Shown here one piece after another: positions 27,002 to 37,067 of a stretch of DNA of 64,000 bases; positions within the stretch are counted from its first letter, which is position 1, and each line of letters starts with the position of its first letter. Made by a program: the position numbers and the translations under genes. Origin of the DNA: Aristolochia californica (taxonomy: Eukaryota; Streptophyta; Magnoliopsida; Piperales; Aristolochiaceae); the NCBI GenBank assembly GCA_029961685.1, contig JARWKL010000002.1:24334908-24398907 (forward strand), read 5' to 3'. A model generated the notes under the pieces. That model saw only the letters and a list, made by a program, of their open reading frames with translations, did not search any database and was not told the origin of the DNA.

Positions 27002-30000
27002 GTTGTGGATATGCATGCCAGAAACATGTTGAGGATGCAAGTGGACCTAATGATCCAAAAATTTCAAGGAGTAGAAAAAATCAAATTCTCAAGTGGTTGA
27101 TTATTTACCAGGGCCATACAACCCTCTTTTTGCCTATCCTTAAAAATCACAGATACTTTTTTGAACTATCGCTCTCAGCATTTGTGAATTTCCATTTTGG
27201 ATGTTCAAATTTGTTTTCAGATCCAAATTTGAGTTTTCACTCTCCCATTTTTCTCGTAAATAAAAAAGATATAAGGCATAACAAAATGAAAATTTTGGAG
27301 TTCATGTATGAAAAAAAAAATCGAAAATTATTTCACGCTCTAAAAATGAACTCCGTGGTTTTGTTATCCATGGTTGGGAAATTCCACTAGTACAACCCCT
27401 AATAATAAGCTTGGTGGAATTTGATAGGAAAGGGACTTCTAACTGATCCTAACATGCTTTAAGTGAGGTGGATATGCATGCCAGAATCATGTTGAGGATG
27501 CAATTGGACCTAATGATCCAAAAATTTCAAGGAGTAAAAAATCAAATTCTCAAGTGGTTGCATATTTACCAGAGCCAAATAACCCACTTTTTACCTATCC
27601 TAAAAAATCACAGATACTTTTTGGAACTATCTCTATCAGCATTTGTGCATTTCCATATTGGATGTTCAAATTTGTTTTCAAATCCAAACTTGAGTTTTCA
27701 CTGTCCCATTTTTCTCGTAAACAAAAAAGATATAAGGCTTAAGAAAATGAAAATTTCAGAGTTCATGTACGCAAAAAAAATTTGAAAATTATTTCACCCA
27801 CTAAAAACGAACTTCAATGTTTTGTTATCCATGTTTGGGAAATTCCACTTGTACAACCCATAATAATAAGCTTGGTGGAATTTTATAGGAAAGGGACTTC
27901 TAACAGATCCTAACATGCTTTAAGTGAGGTGGATATGCATGCCAGAAACATGTTGAAGATGCAAGTGGACCTAATGATCCAAAAATTTCAAGGTGTAGAT
28001 CAAATCAAATTATCAAGAGGTTGGATAATTACCAGAGCCAAACAACCCACTTTTTACCTGTCCTTAAAAATCACAGATACTTTTTGGAACTATCACGCTC
28101 AGCATTTGTGCAATTCCATTTTGGATGTTCAAATTTGTTTTCAGATACAAACTTGAGTTTTCACTTTCCTATTTTTCTCGTAAAAAAAAAAGATATAAGG
28201 CATAACTAAATGAAAATTTTAGAGTTCATGTACGCAAATAAAATTTGAAAATTATTTCACGCACTAAAAATGAACTCCAAGATTTTGTTATCCATGTCTG
28301 GGAAATTCCACTAGTACAACCCCTAATAATAAGCTTGGTGGAATTTGATAGGAAAGGGACTTCTAACTGATCCTAACAGGCTTTAAGTGTGGTGGATATG
28401 CATGCCAGAAACATGTTGAGGATGCAAGTGGAGCTAATGATCCATAAATTTCAAGGAGTAGAAAAAATCAAATTCTCAAGTGGTTGAATATTTACCAGAG
28501 CCAAACAACCTACTTTTAGCCAGTCCTTAAAAATCATAGAAACTTTTTGGAACTACCTCTCTCTGCATTTGTGCATTTCTATTTTGGATGTTCAAATTTG
28601 TTTTCAGATCCAAACTTGAGTTTTCACTCTCCCATTTTTCTCGTAATAAAAAGATATAAGGCAGAACAATATGAAAATTTTAGAGTTCATGTATGGAAAA
28701 AAATTGAAAATTATTTGACTCACTAAAAATGAACTCCAAGGTTTTGTTATCCATGTTTGGGAAATTCGACTAGTACAACCCCTAATAATAAGCTTGGTGG
28801 AATTTTATAGGGAATGGACTTCTAACTGATCCTAAAATGTTTAAGTGTGGTGGATATGCATGCTAGAAACATGTTGAGGATGCAAGTGGACCTAATGATC
28901 CAAAAATTTCAAGGAGTAGAAAAAATCAAATTCTCAAGTGGTTGGATATTTACCTAGGCCAGACAACCCACTTTTTGGCTATCCTTAAAAATCGTACATA
29001 CTTTTTGGAACTATCTCTCTCAGCAGTTGTGCATTTCCATTTTGGATGTTCAAATTTGATTTCAGATCCAAACTTCAGTTTTCACTCTCCCATTTTTCTC
29101 GTAAACAAAAAAGATATAAGGCATACCAAAATGAAAAATAAAGAGTTCAAGTATGCAAAAAAAAAATTGAAAATTATTTCACTCACTAAAAATGAACTCC
29201 AAGGTTTTGTTATCCATGTTTGGAAAATTCCACTAGTACAACCCCTAATAATAAGCTTGGTGGAATTTTTTAGGAAAGGGACTTCCAACTGATCCTAACA
29301 TGCTTTAAGTGTGGTGGATATGCATGGTAGAAACATGTTGAGGATGCAAGTGGACCTAATGATCCAAAAATTTCAAGGAGTAGAAAAAATCAAAATCACA
29401 AGTGGTTGGATATTTACCAGAGCCAAACAACCCACTTTTTGCCTCTCCTTAATAATCACAGATACTTTTTGGAACTATCTCTCTCAGCATTTGTGCATTT
29501 CCATATTGGATGTTCAAATATTTTTCCAGATCTAAACATGAGTTTTCACTCTCCCATTTTTCTCGTAAACAAAAAAGATATAAGGCATAACAAAATGAAA
29601 ATTTTAGAGTTCTTGTATGCAAAAAAAATTTTAAAATTATTTCAATCACTAAAAATGAACTCCATGGTTTTGTTTATCCATGTTTGGGAAATTCCACTAG
29701 TAGAACCCCTAATAATAAGCTTGGTTGAATTTTATAGGAAGGAGACTTCTAACTGATCCTAACATGCTTTAAGTGTGGTGGATATGCATGCTAGAAACAT
29801 GTTGAGGATGCAAGTGGACCTAATGATCCATAAATTTCAAGGAGTAGAAGAAAACAAATTCTCAAGTGGTTGGATATTTACCAGAGCCAAACAACCCACT
29901 TTTTGCCAGTCCTTAAAAATCACAGATACTTTTTGGAACTACCTCACCAAACATCTGTGCATTTCTATTTTCTATTATCAAATTTATTTTCAGATACAAA

Positions 30001-30017
30001 CTTGAGTTTTTACTCTC

Positions 30018-30040
30018 CAATTTTACATGAATTTTCATGC
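30018..30040. other. Orientation switch (tail-to-tail array inversion)
   Basis: Up to 'tttttactctccaa' (ending 30020) the sequence is a + strand unit. From 'cttatatcttttttgtgtac' (30041) it is the complement of the same unit, and it stays so to the end of the window. The roughly 20 bp between them ('ttttacatgaattttcatgc') reads best as a shortened minus-strand segment that has lost two 8-base stretches. The flanking 'ctcactctcc'-type and 'ggagagtgaaaac' words are inverted copies about 50 bp apart, so a hairpin is possible. The two units next to the joint are not especially alike, so this is not a fresh palindrome. Confidence 0.9.
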
Positions 30041-31782
30041 CTTATATCTTTTTTGTGTACGAGAAAAATGGGAGAGTGAAAACTCAAATTTGGATCTGAG
30101 AACAAATTTGAACATCCAAAATGGAAATGCACAAATGCTGAGAGAGATAGTTCTGGAAAGTATCTGTGATTTTTAAGGATAGGGAAAAAAGTGGGTTGTT
30201 TGGCTATGGTAAATATCCAACCACTTGAGAATTTAAGTTTTTCTACTCCTTGAAATTTTTGGATCTTTAGGTCCAGTTGCATCCTCAACATATTTCTGGC
30301 ATGCATATCCACCACACAAAAAGCATGTTAGGATTAGTAAGAAGTCCCTTTCCTATAAAATTCCACCAAGCTTATTATTAGGGGTTGTACTAGTGGATTT
30401 TCCCAAATATGGATAACAAAACCTTGGAGTTCATTTTTAGTGTGTGAAATAATTTTCAATTTTTTTTTTGTATACATGAACTCCTAAATTTTCATTTTGA
30501 TATGCCTTATATCTTTTTTGTTTACGAGAAAAATGCGAGAGTGAAAACTCAAGTTTGGGTCTAAAAACAAATTTGAACATCCAAAATGGAAATGCACAAA
30601 TGCTGAGAGATATAGTTGCAAAATGTATTTGTGATTTTTCAGGATAGGCAAAAAGTGGGTTGTTTGGCCGAGGTAAATATCCAACCACTTGAGAATTTGA
30701 TTTTTTCTACTCCAAGATATTTTTTGATCATTAGGTCCACTTGCCTCCTCAACATGTTTCTGGCGTTCAGATCAACCACACTTAAAGCATGTTAAGATCA
30801 GTTAGAAGTCCATTTCCTATAAAATTCCACCAAGCTTATTATTAGGAGTTGTACTAGTGGAATTTCCCAAGCATGGATAAGAAAACACTTGAGTAAATTT
30901 TTAGTGCATGAAATAATTTCAAATTTTTTTTTGCATACAAGAACTCTAAAATTTTCATTTTGTTATCCTGATATCTTTTTTGTTTACGAGAAAAATGGGA
31001 GAGTGAAAACTCAGGTTTAGATCTGGAAACAAATTTGAACATCCAATATGGAAATGCACAAATCCTAAGAGAGATAGTTCCAAAAAGTATCAGTGATTTT
31101 TAAGGACAGGCAAAAAGTGGGTTGTTTCGCTCTGGTAAATATCCAACCACTTGAGAATTTGATTTTTTCTACTCCTTGAAATTTATGGATCGTTAGGTTC
31201 ACTTACATCCTCAACATGTTTCTGATATGCATATCCTCCACACTTAAAGCATGTTTGGATCAGTTAGGCGTCCCTTTCCTATAAAATTTCACCAAGGTTA
31301 TTATTAGGGGTTGTACTATTGGAATTTCCCAAACATGGAAAACAAAACCATGGACTTCTTTTTTAGTGAGTGAAATAATTTTAAATTTTTTTTTGCATAC
31401 TTGAACTCTAAAATTTTCATTTTGTTATGCCTTATATCTTTTTTGTTTAGGAGAAAAATGGGAGAGTGAAAACTCATGTTTAGATCTGGAAACAAATTTG
31501 AACATTCAATATGGAAATGCACAAATACTGAGAGAGATAGTTCCAAAAATTATCTGTGATTTTTAGGGACAGGCAAAAAGTGGGTTGTTTGGTTCTGGTA
31601 AATATCCAACCACTTGAGAATTTGATTTTTTCTACTCCTTGAAATTTTTGGATCATTAGGTCCACTTGCATCCTCAACATGTTTCTGGCATGCATATCCA
31701 CCACACTTAAAAGCATGTTAGGATCAGTTAGAAGTCCCTTTCGTATAAAATTTCACCAAGCTTATTATTAGGGGTTGTACTA
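30041..31782 (-). repeat. Satellite array, right arm, part before the LTR
   Basis: Just under four units on the - strand run from the orientation switch to the LTR insertion. They are the same satellite as the left arm. Units near 30760-30925 and 31190-31760 carry marks ('atcaaccac', 'acacttgagtaaa', 'ctgatatgcatatcctcc', 'tcatgtttagatctgg') that recur 2,796-2,800 bp downstream, beyond the LTR. No gene is visible. Confidence 0.95.
31778..31782. repeat. Target site duplication, left copy (TACTA)
   Basis: TACTA lies immediately before the LTR and is repeated exactly at 32724-32728. Uninterrupted units read gttgtactagtgg here, so one copy is the original satellite and the other was made on insertion. 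Confidence 0.93.
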
Positions 31783-31810
31783 TGTTATGGTCCCTAGCCA
31801 TGGATCTAGT

Positions 31811-31823
31811 AACTCGGCGAGTT
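31811..31823. repeat. Short palindrome AACTCGGCGAGTT in the LTR
   Basis: This is a perfect inverted repeat with 6-bp arms around one central G, 28 bp inside the left end of the LTR. It could be a protein-binding or regulatory site of the element; this is not established. Confidence 0.6.
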
Positions 31824-31907
31824 GAATATGAATCCAGCACTGTTAGAGGGTTTCTTAACACGTTTTTGTGAAAAGAAACTCTCTTTTTCTTCCCTCACAC
31901 GTTATAA

Positions 31908-32183
31908 TTGAAAAGGAGTTTCCTTTTCTCAATTATAGATGCAACCAGCAAGTTAAAGGACTGTTTAAGCACTCAGATATGAAACCCCTCTTTTATGATT
32001 CATGTGAAGAGGGTTTACTTGCTGTAATTACTCAAGAACAACCCCTTTCCCTTTACTGAATTCATTCCCCTTGAAAAGGAGTTTCCTTTTCTTAATTATG
32101 AATGCACCAATTCCAGCAAGAGACTGTTTTAAGGATCCAATTATGAAACCCCACTTTATACCTCACGTCAATGAGTAGGGTTT
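31908..32183. repeat. Degenerate internal direct repeat within the LTR
   Basis: Two related segments, about 31908-32016 and 32071-32183, lie 163 bp apart. Both begin ttgaaaaggagtttcctttt and continue with matching words in the same order: 'aattat', 'atgcaacc/atgcacca', 'agactgttt/ggactgttt', 'tatgaaacccc' and 'gagggttt/gtagggttt'. Each opening word can fold into a 7-bp hairpin (AAAAGGA with TCCTTTT). Duplicated regulatory segments are common in LTRs, so an enhancer-like duplication is plausible, but no function is shown here. Confidence 0.7.
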
Positions 32184-32723
32184 CTGAATTCATGCAACTA
32201 CCAATGCTGAATGTAAAGAGGGCAGTCTCTAGCTCTTCTAAGTTCGGAAAAGATAGACAAAAATACCTCTTGAAGACCTCCTTCAATTCAGCAACTCGAA
32301 AATCCCTTTCTTGATGCTAAGACTCAACCAAATCCTTCTTCCCTCACTGCTGGTTCGTGGAAGAGATGGATGACTATTGCAGCATGGAAGAGAAGGCTGA
32401 TTCCTCCTCCTTTTCCTTCCAAGATCTCCTCAAAGACTCCCCAATGGATGCAGCAAACCCCCAAGAGAGTTCACACCAAGAACCCTAGAATAGAGAGCCT
32501 AGAAGGAACCTAAATTACCCTAGTTTATGCTAATTCCGAACTTGCTTTATTTCTCAATCCTTACCCCTTAAATAGGGTGATTAACATCAACATAGGTTAG
32601 GGTTATAAAACCCAATTCTACCCCTACTTTTAAGTCTTATTACAAATCAATAAAATTCGAAATTAAAAGCAACATAAATAATAAAAGTAAAGTAGATGAC
32701 TCAGTCTTATTGAGTCCATAACA

Positions 32724-32728
32724 TACTA
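32724..32728. repeat. Target site duplication, right copy (TACTA)
   Basis: TACTA follows the last base of the LTR and leads into gtggaatttccc, continuing the interrupted unit without loss. Confidence 0.93.
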
Positions 32729-33548
32729 GTGGAATTTCCCAAACATGGATAACAAAACCTAGGAGTTCATTTTTAGTGCGTGAAATTATTTTCAAATTTT
32801 TTTTGCTCACATGAATTCTAAAATTTTCATTTTGTTATGCCCTATATCTTTTTTGTTAACGAGAAAAATGCGAGAGTGAAAACTCAAGTTTGGATCTGAA
32901 AACAAATTTGAACATCCAAAATGGAAATGCACAAATGCTGAGAGAGATAGTTCCAAAAAGTATCTGTGATTTTTAAGGATAGGCAAAAAGTGGGTTGTTT
33001 GGCTCTGGTAAATATCCAACCACTTGAGAATTTGATTTTTTCTACTCCTTGAAATTTTTGGATCATTAGGTCCACTTGCATCCTCAACATGTTTCTGGCA
33101 TGCTTATCCACCACACTTAAAGCATGTTTGGATCAGTTAGAAATCACTTTCCTACAAAATTCCACTTAGCTTATTATTAGGGGTTGTAATAGTGGAATTT
33201 CCCAAACATGGATAACATAACCTTGGAGAAAATTTTTAGTGCGTGAAATAAATTTCTAATTTTTTTTTGCATACATGAATTCTTGAATTTTTATATTGTT
33301 ATGCCTTATATCGTTTTTGTTGACGAGAAAAATGGGAGAGTGAAAACTCAAGTTTGGGTCTGAAAACAAATTTGAACATCCAAAATGGAGATGCAAAAAT
33401 GCTGAGAGAGATAGTTCCAAAAAGTATCTGTGATTTTTAAGGATAGGTAAAAAGTGGGTTGTTTGGCCCAGGTAAATATCCAACCACTTGAGAATTTGAT
33501 TTTCTCTACTCCTTGAAATTTTTGGAACATTAGGTCCACTTGCATCCT

Positions 33549-34955
33549 CAACATGTTTCTGGGATGCAGATCAACCACAATTAAAGTATGTTAAGATCAG
33601 TTAGAAGTCCATTTCCTATAAAATTCCACCAAGCTTATTATTAGGGGTTGTACTAGTGGAATTTCCCGAGCATGGATAGGAAAACACTTGAGTAAATTTT
33701 TAGTGCATGAAATAATTTTCAATTTTTTTTTTGTATACATAAACTCTAAAATTTTCAATTTATTCTACCTTATATCTTTTTGTTTACGACAAAAATGGGA
33801 GAGTGAAAACTCAAGTTTGGATCTGAAAACAAATTTTAACATACAAAATAGAAATGCACAAATGCTGAGAGAGGTAGTTCCAAAAAGAATCTGCGATTTT
33901 TAAGGACTGGCAAAAAGTGGGTTGTTAGGCTCAGGTAATTATCCAACCACTTTAGAATTTGATTTTTTCTACTCCTTGAAATTTATGGATCATTAGGTAC
34001 ACTTGCATCCTCAACATGTTTCTGATATGCATATCCTCCACACTTAAAGCATGTTTGGATTAGTTTGACGTCCCTTTCCTATAAAATTTCACCAAGGTTA
34101 TTATTAGGGGTTGTACTAATGGAATTTCCCAAACATGGATAACAAAACCATGGAATTCATTTTTAGTGAGTGAAATAATTTTAAATTTTTTTGCATACAT
34201 GAACTCTAAAATTTTTATTTTGTTATGCCTTATATCTTTTTCGTTTAGGAGAAAAATGGGAGAGTGAAAACTCATGTTTAGATCTGGAAACAAATTTGAA
34301 CATCCAATATGGAAATACACAAATGCTGAGAGAGATAGTTCCCAAAAGTATCTGTGATTTTTAAGGACAGGCAAAAAGTGGGTTGTTTGGTTCTAGTAAA
34401 TATCCAACCACTTGAGAATTTGATTTTTTCTACTCCCTAAAATTTTTGGATCATTAGGTCCACTTGCATCCTCAACATGTTTCCGGCATGCATATCCACC
34501 ACACTTAAAGCATGTTAGGATCAGTTAGAAGTCCCTTTCGTATAAAATTCCACCAAGCTTATTATTAGGGGTTGTACTAGTGGAATTTCCCAAATATGGA
34601 TAACAAAACCTAGGAGTTCATTTTTAGTGCGTGAAATTATTTTCAAATTTTTTTTGCTTACATGAATTCTAAAATTTTCATTTTGTTATGCCCTATATCT
34701 TTTTTGGTAATGAGAAAAATGGGAGAGTGAAAACTCAAGTTTGGATCTAAAAAGAAATTTGAACATCCAAAATAGAAATGCACAAATGCTGAGAGAGATA
34801 GTTCCAAAAAGTATCTGTGATTTTTAAGGACAGGTAAAAAGTGGGTTGTTTGGTTCTGGTAAATATCTAACCACTTGAGAATTTGATTTTTTACTCCTTG
34901 AAATTTTTGGATCATTAGGTTCACTTGCATCCTCAACATGTTTGTGGCATGGATA
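33549..34955 (-). repeat. Paralogue of the LTR-interrupted block
   Basis: This stretch matches 30750-31782 at an offset of 2,796-2,800 bp. It then matches 32724-33100 at an offset of 1,850 bp. The difference of 946 bp equals the LTR plus one TACTA. Shared marks on the left side are 'atcaaccac', 'acacttgagtaaa', 'ctgatatgcatatcctcc', 'caaggttattatt' and 'ctttcgtataaaat'. On the right side they are 'cctaggagttc', 'gaaattatttt', 'catgaattct' and 'gccctatatc'. Without the LTR this is a four-monomer duplication. Confidence 0.9.
34574..34578. other. Empty paralogous insertion site (TACTA)
   Basis: This is the uninterrupted equivalent of the LTR target, reading gttgtactagtggaattt. It shows the pre-insertion state and fixes the LTR boundaries to the base. 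Confidence 0.88.
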
Positions 34956-35424
34956 TCCACCACACTTAAAGCATGTTAGGATCAGTTAGAAGTCCCTTTC
35001 GTATGAAATTCCACCAAGCTTATTATTAGGGGTGTTACTAGTAGAATTTCCCAAACATGGATAACAAAACCTAGGAGTTCATTTTTAGTGCGTGAAATTT
35101 TTTTCAAATTTTTTTTGCTTACATGAATTCTAAAATTTTCATTTTGTTATGCCCTATATCTTTTTTGTTAATGAGAAAAATGGGAGAGTGAAAACTCAAG
35201 TTTGGATCTGAAAACAAATTTGAACATCCAAAATGGAAATGCACAAATGCTGAGAGAGATAGTTCCAAAAAGTATATGTGATTTTTAAGGACAGGTAAAA
35301 AGTGGGTTGTTTGGTTCTGGTAAATATCTAACCACTTGAGAATTTGAGTTTTTACTCCCTTAAATTTTTGGATCATTAGGTTCACTTGCAACCTCAACAT
35401 GTTTCTGGCATGGATATCCACCAC
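34658..35424 (-). repeat. Adjacent near-identical monomers (461-bp step)
   Basis: The units ending at 34963 and 35424 share 'ggatatccaccac', 'ggtaaatatctaacc', 'ttacatgaattct', 'gccctatatc' and a shortened 'gattttttactcc'/'gagtttttactcc'. They look like a recent single-unit duplication. This is the exception to the even-numbered steps seen elsewhere. Confidence 0.8.
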
Positions 35425-36344
35425 ACTTAAAGCATGTTAGGATCAGTTAGAAGTCCCTTTCCTTTAAAATTCGACCAAGCTTATTATTAGGGGTTGTACT
35501 AGTGGAATTTCCCAAACATTGATAACAAAACTTGGGGGTTCATTTTTAGTGCGTGAAATAATTTTCAATTTTTTTTTGCATTCATGAACACTAAAATTTT
35601 CATTTTGTTATGCTTTATATATTTTTTTCTTACGAGAAAAATGGGAGAGTGAAAACTCAAGTTTGGATCTGAAAACAAATTTGAACATCCAAAATGGAAA
35701 TGCAGAAATGCTGAGAGAGATAGTTCCAAAAAGTATCTGTGATTTATAAGGATTGGCAAAAAAGTGGGTTGTTTAGCTCTGGTAAATATCCAACCACTTG
35801 AGAATTTGATTTTTACTACTCCTTGTAATTTTTGGATCTTTAGGTCCACCAGCATCCTCAACATGTTTCTAGCATGCATATCCACCAAACGTAAAGCATG
35901 TTCGGATCAATTAGAAGTCCCTTTCTTATAAAATTCCGCATAGCTTATTATTAGGGGTTGTACTAGTGGAATTTCCCAAACATGGATAACAAAACCTTGG
36001 AGTTCATTTTTAGCTCGTGAAATAATTTTCAATTTTTTTTTGCATCCATGTACTCTGAAATTTTCATTTTGTGATGTCTTATATCTTTTTTTTTTTAAGA
36101 AAAATGGGAGAGTGAAAACTCAACTTTTAATCTGAAAACAAATTTGAACATCCAAAATGGAAATGCACCAATGCTGAGAGAGATAGTTCCAAAAAGTATT
36201 TGTGATTTTTAAGGATAGGCAAAAAAGTGGGTTGTTTGGCTCTGGTAAATATCCAACCACTTGCGAATTTGATTTTTTCTATTGCTTGAAATTTTTGGAT
36301 CATTAGGTCCACTTGTATCCTCAACATGTTTCTGGCATGCATAT

Positions 36345-37067
36345 CCACCACACTTAAAGCAAGTTAGGATCAGTTAGAAGTCCCTTTCCTATAAAATTCC
36401 ACAAAGTTTATTATTAGGGGTTGTACTAGTGGAATTTCCAAAACATGGATAACACAACCTTGGAGTTCATTTTGAGTGCATGAAATAATTTTCAAATTTT
36501 TTTTTCCATTCATGAACACTAAAATTTTCATTTTGTGATGCCTTATATTTTATTTTTTTACAAGAAAAATGGGAGAGTGAAAACTAAAGTTTTAATCTGA
36601 AAACAAATTTGAACTTCCAAAATGGAAATGCACAAATGCTCAAAGAGATAGTTCCAAAAACACTCTGTGATTTTTAAGGAAAGGCAAAAAAGTGGGTTGT
36701 TTGGCTCTGGTAAATAACAAAACCTTGGAGTTCATTTTTAGTGCGTGAAATAATTTTAAAATTTTTTTTTCTATACTAAAACTCTAAAATTTTCATTTTG
36801 GTATGCCTAATATCTTTTTTGTTTACGAGAAAAATGGGAGAGTGAAAACTCATGTTTGGTTTTAAAAAAAATTAGAACGTCCAAAATGGAAATGCAAAAA
36901 TGCTAAGAGAGATAGTTCCAAAATGTATTTTTGATTTTCAAGGATAGGCAAAAAGTGGGTCGTTTGGCCCAGGTACAAACCACTTGAGAATTTGATTTTT
37001 TCTACGGCTTGAAATTTTTGGATCATTAGGTCCACTTGCATCCTCACCATATTTCTGGCATGCATAT
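36345..37067 (-). repeat. Hybrid back-jump monomer, 723 bp
   Basis: The landmark spacing is 723 bp instead of 463. At about 36715 'ctctggtaaata' runs straight into 'acaaaaccttggagttc', which belongs about 260 bp earlier in the unit, and the unit is replayed from there. A single joint with a partial duplication is the expected product of unequal exchange between misaligned units. Confidence 0.85.

Larger units (their letters stand above)
1..30020 (+). repeat. Satellite array, left arm, ~463-bp monomers on + strand
   Basis: About 65 head-to-tail copies of one AT-rich unit fill this arm. A convenient landmark is gtggtggatatgcatgcc, which recurs at 194, 657, 1119, 1582, 1972, 2433, 2823, 3284, 3747, 4208, 4672, 5133, 5596 and 6057, and on through 11094, 11555, 12017, 12480, 12943 to 29775. 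Spacing is 461-465 bp except where units are deleted or hybrid. The window opens in mid-unit, so the array continues to the left. Copies differ mainly by scattered substitutions and by the length of an A tract. No non-satellite DNA interrupts this arm. This is a long-monomer satellite by structure; I do not recognise the family. No transcription unit is visible. Confidence 0.97.
24674..30020 (+). repeat. Ordinary satellite stretch up to the orientation switch
   Basis: About eleven and a half units lie here. Neighbouring units near 26076 and 26539 share 'cccatgtttctcg' and 'tccatttcc' and look like a recent single-unit duplication. The 'cctaaaatgtttaag' variant seen at 20957 and 24656 appears again near 28830. 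The last unit, starting at 29775, has unusual changes ('caccaaacatc', 'tctattatcaaatttatt') and is cut off at about 30020. No gene is visible. Confidence 0.88.
31783..32723. mobile_element. Solo LTR of an LTR retrotransposon, 941 bp
   Basis: This is the only non-satellite DNA in the window. It starts TGTTATGG, ends CCATAACA (8-bp inverted ends, TG...CA) and sits between exact TACTA duplications, and the satellite resumes in register after it. A single copy of the ends, with no second LTR, no tRNA primer site outside, and no gag or pol, fits a solo LTR left by recombination between two LTRs. Orientation is unsettled. On the - strand TATTTAAGG (32574-32566) is followed by AATAAA (32551-32546). 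On the + strand TTAAATAG is followed by AATAAA at 32649-32654. Base composition and AACCCTA/CCCTAG words differ clearly from the satellite. An alternative is a non-autonomous DNA transposon, but a 5-bp duplication with TG...CA ends favours an LTR. Short open frames inside resemble nothing I know. Confidence 0.82.

Noticed and set aside
657..29756. Dozens of 60-116-codon open frames on the + strand with near-identical products (MVDMHARN... and MDIYQSQT... types)
   Set aside because: They recur once per monomer in overlapping frames. The MVDMHARN type needs a GTG start, the unit length is not a multiple of three, and many copies are broken by stops or indels. They are the satellite being read repeatedly, not genes.
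30018..30120. Recent palindromic foldback at the orientation switch
   Set aside because: The units on either side differ at many positions, including private changes such as 'tctattatcaaatttatt' on the left only. The arms are not recent copies of each other.
31868..32286. Short open frames inside the LTR (63 codons on +, 64 codons on -)
   Set aside because: They lie in or across the internal direct repeat, have no recognisable domain, and LTRs normally do not encode protein.
31783..32723. MITE or other DNA transposon
   Set aside because: The inverted ends are only 8 bp and of TG...CA type with a 5-bp duplication, and the body has TATA- and AATAAA-like words. An LTR fits better, though family members should be checked.
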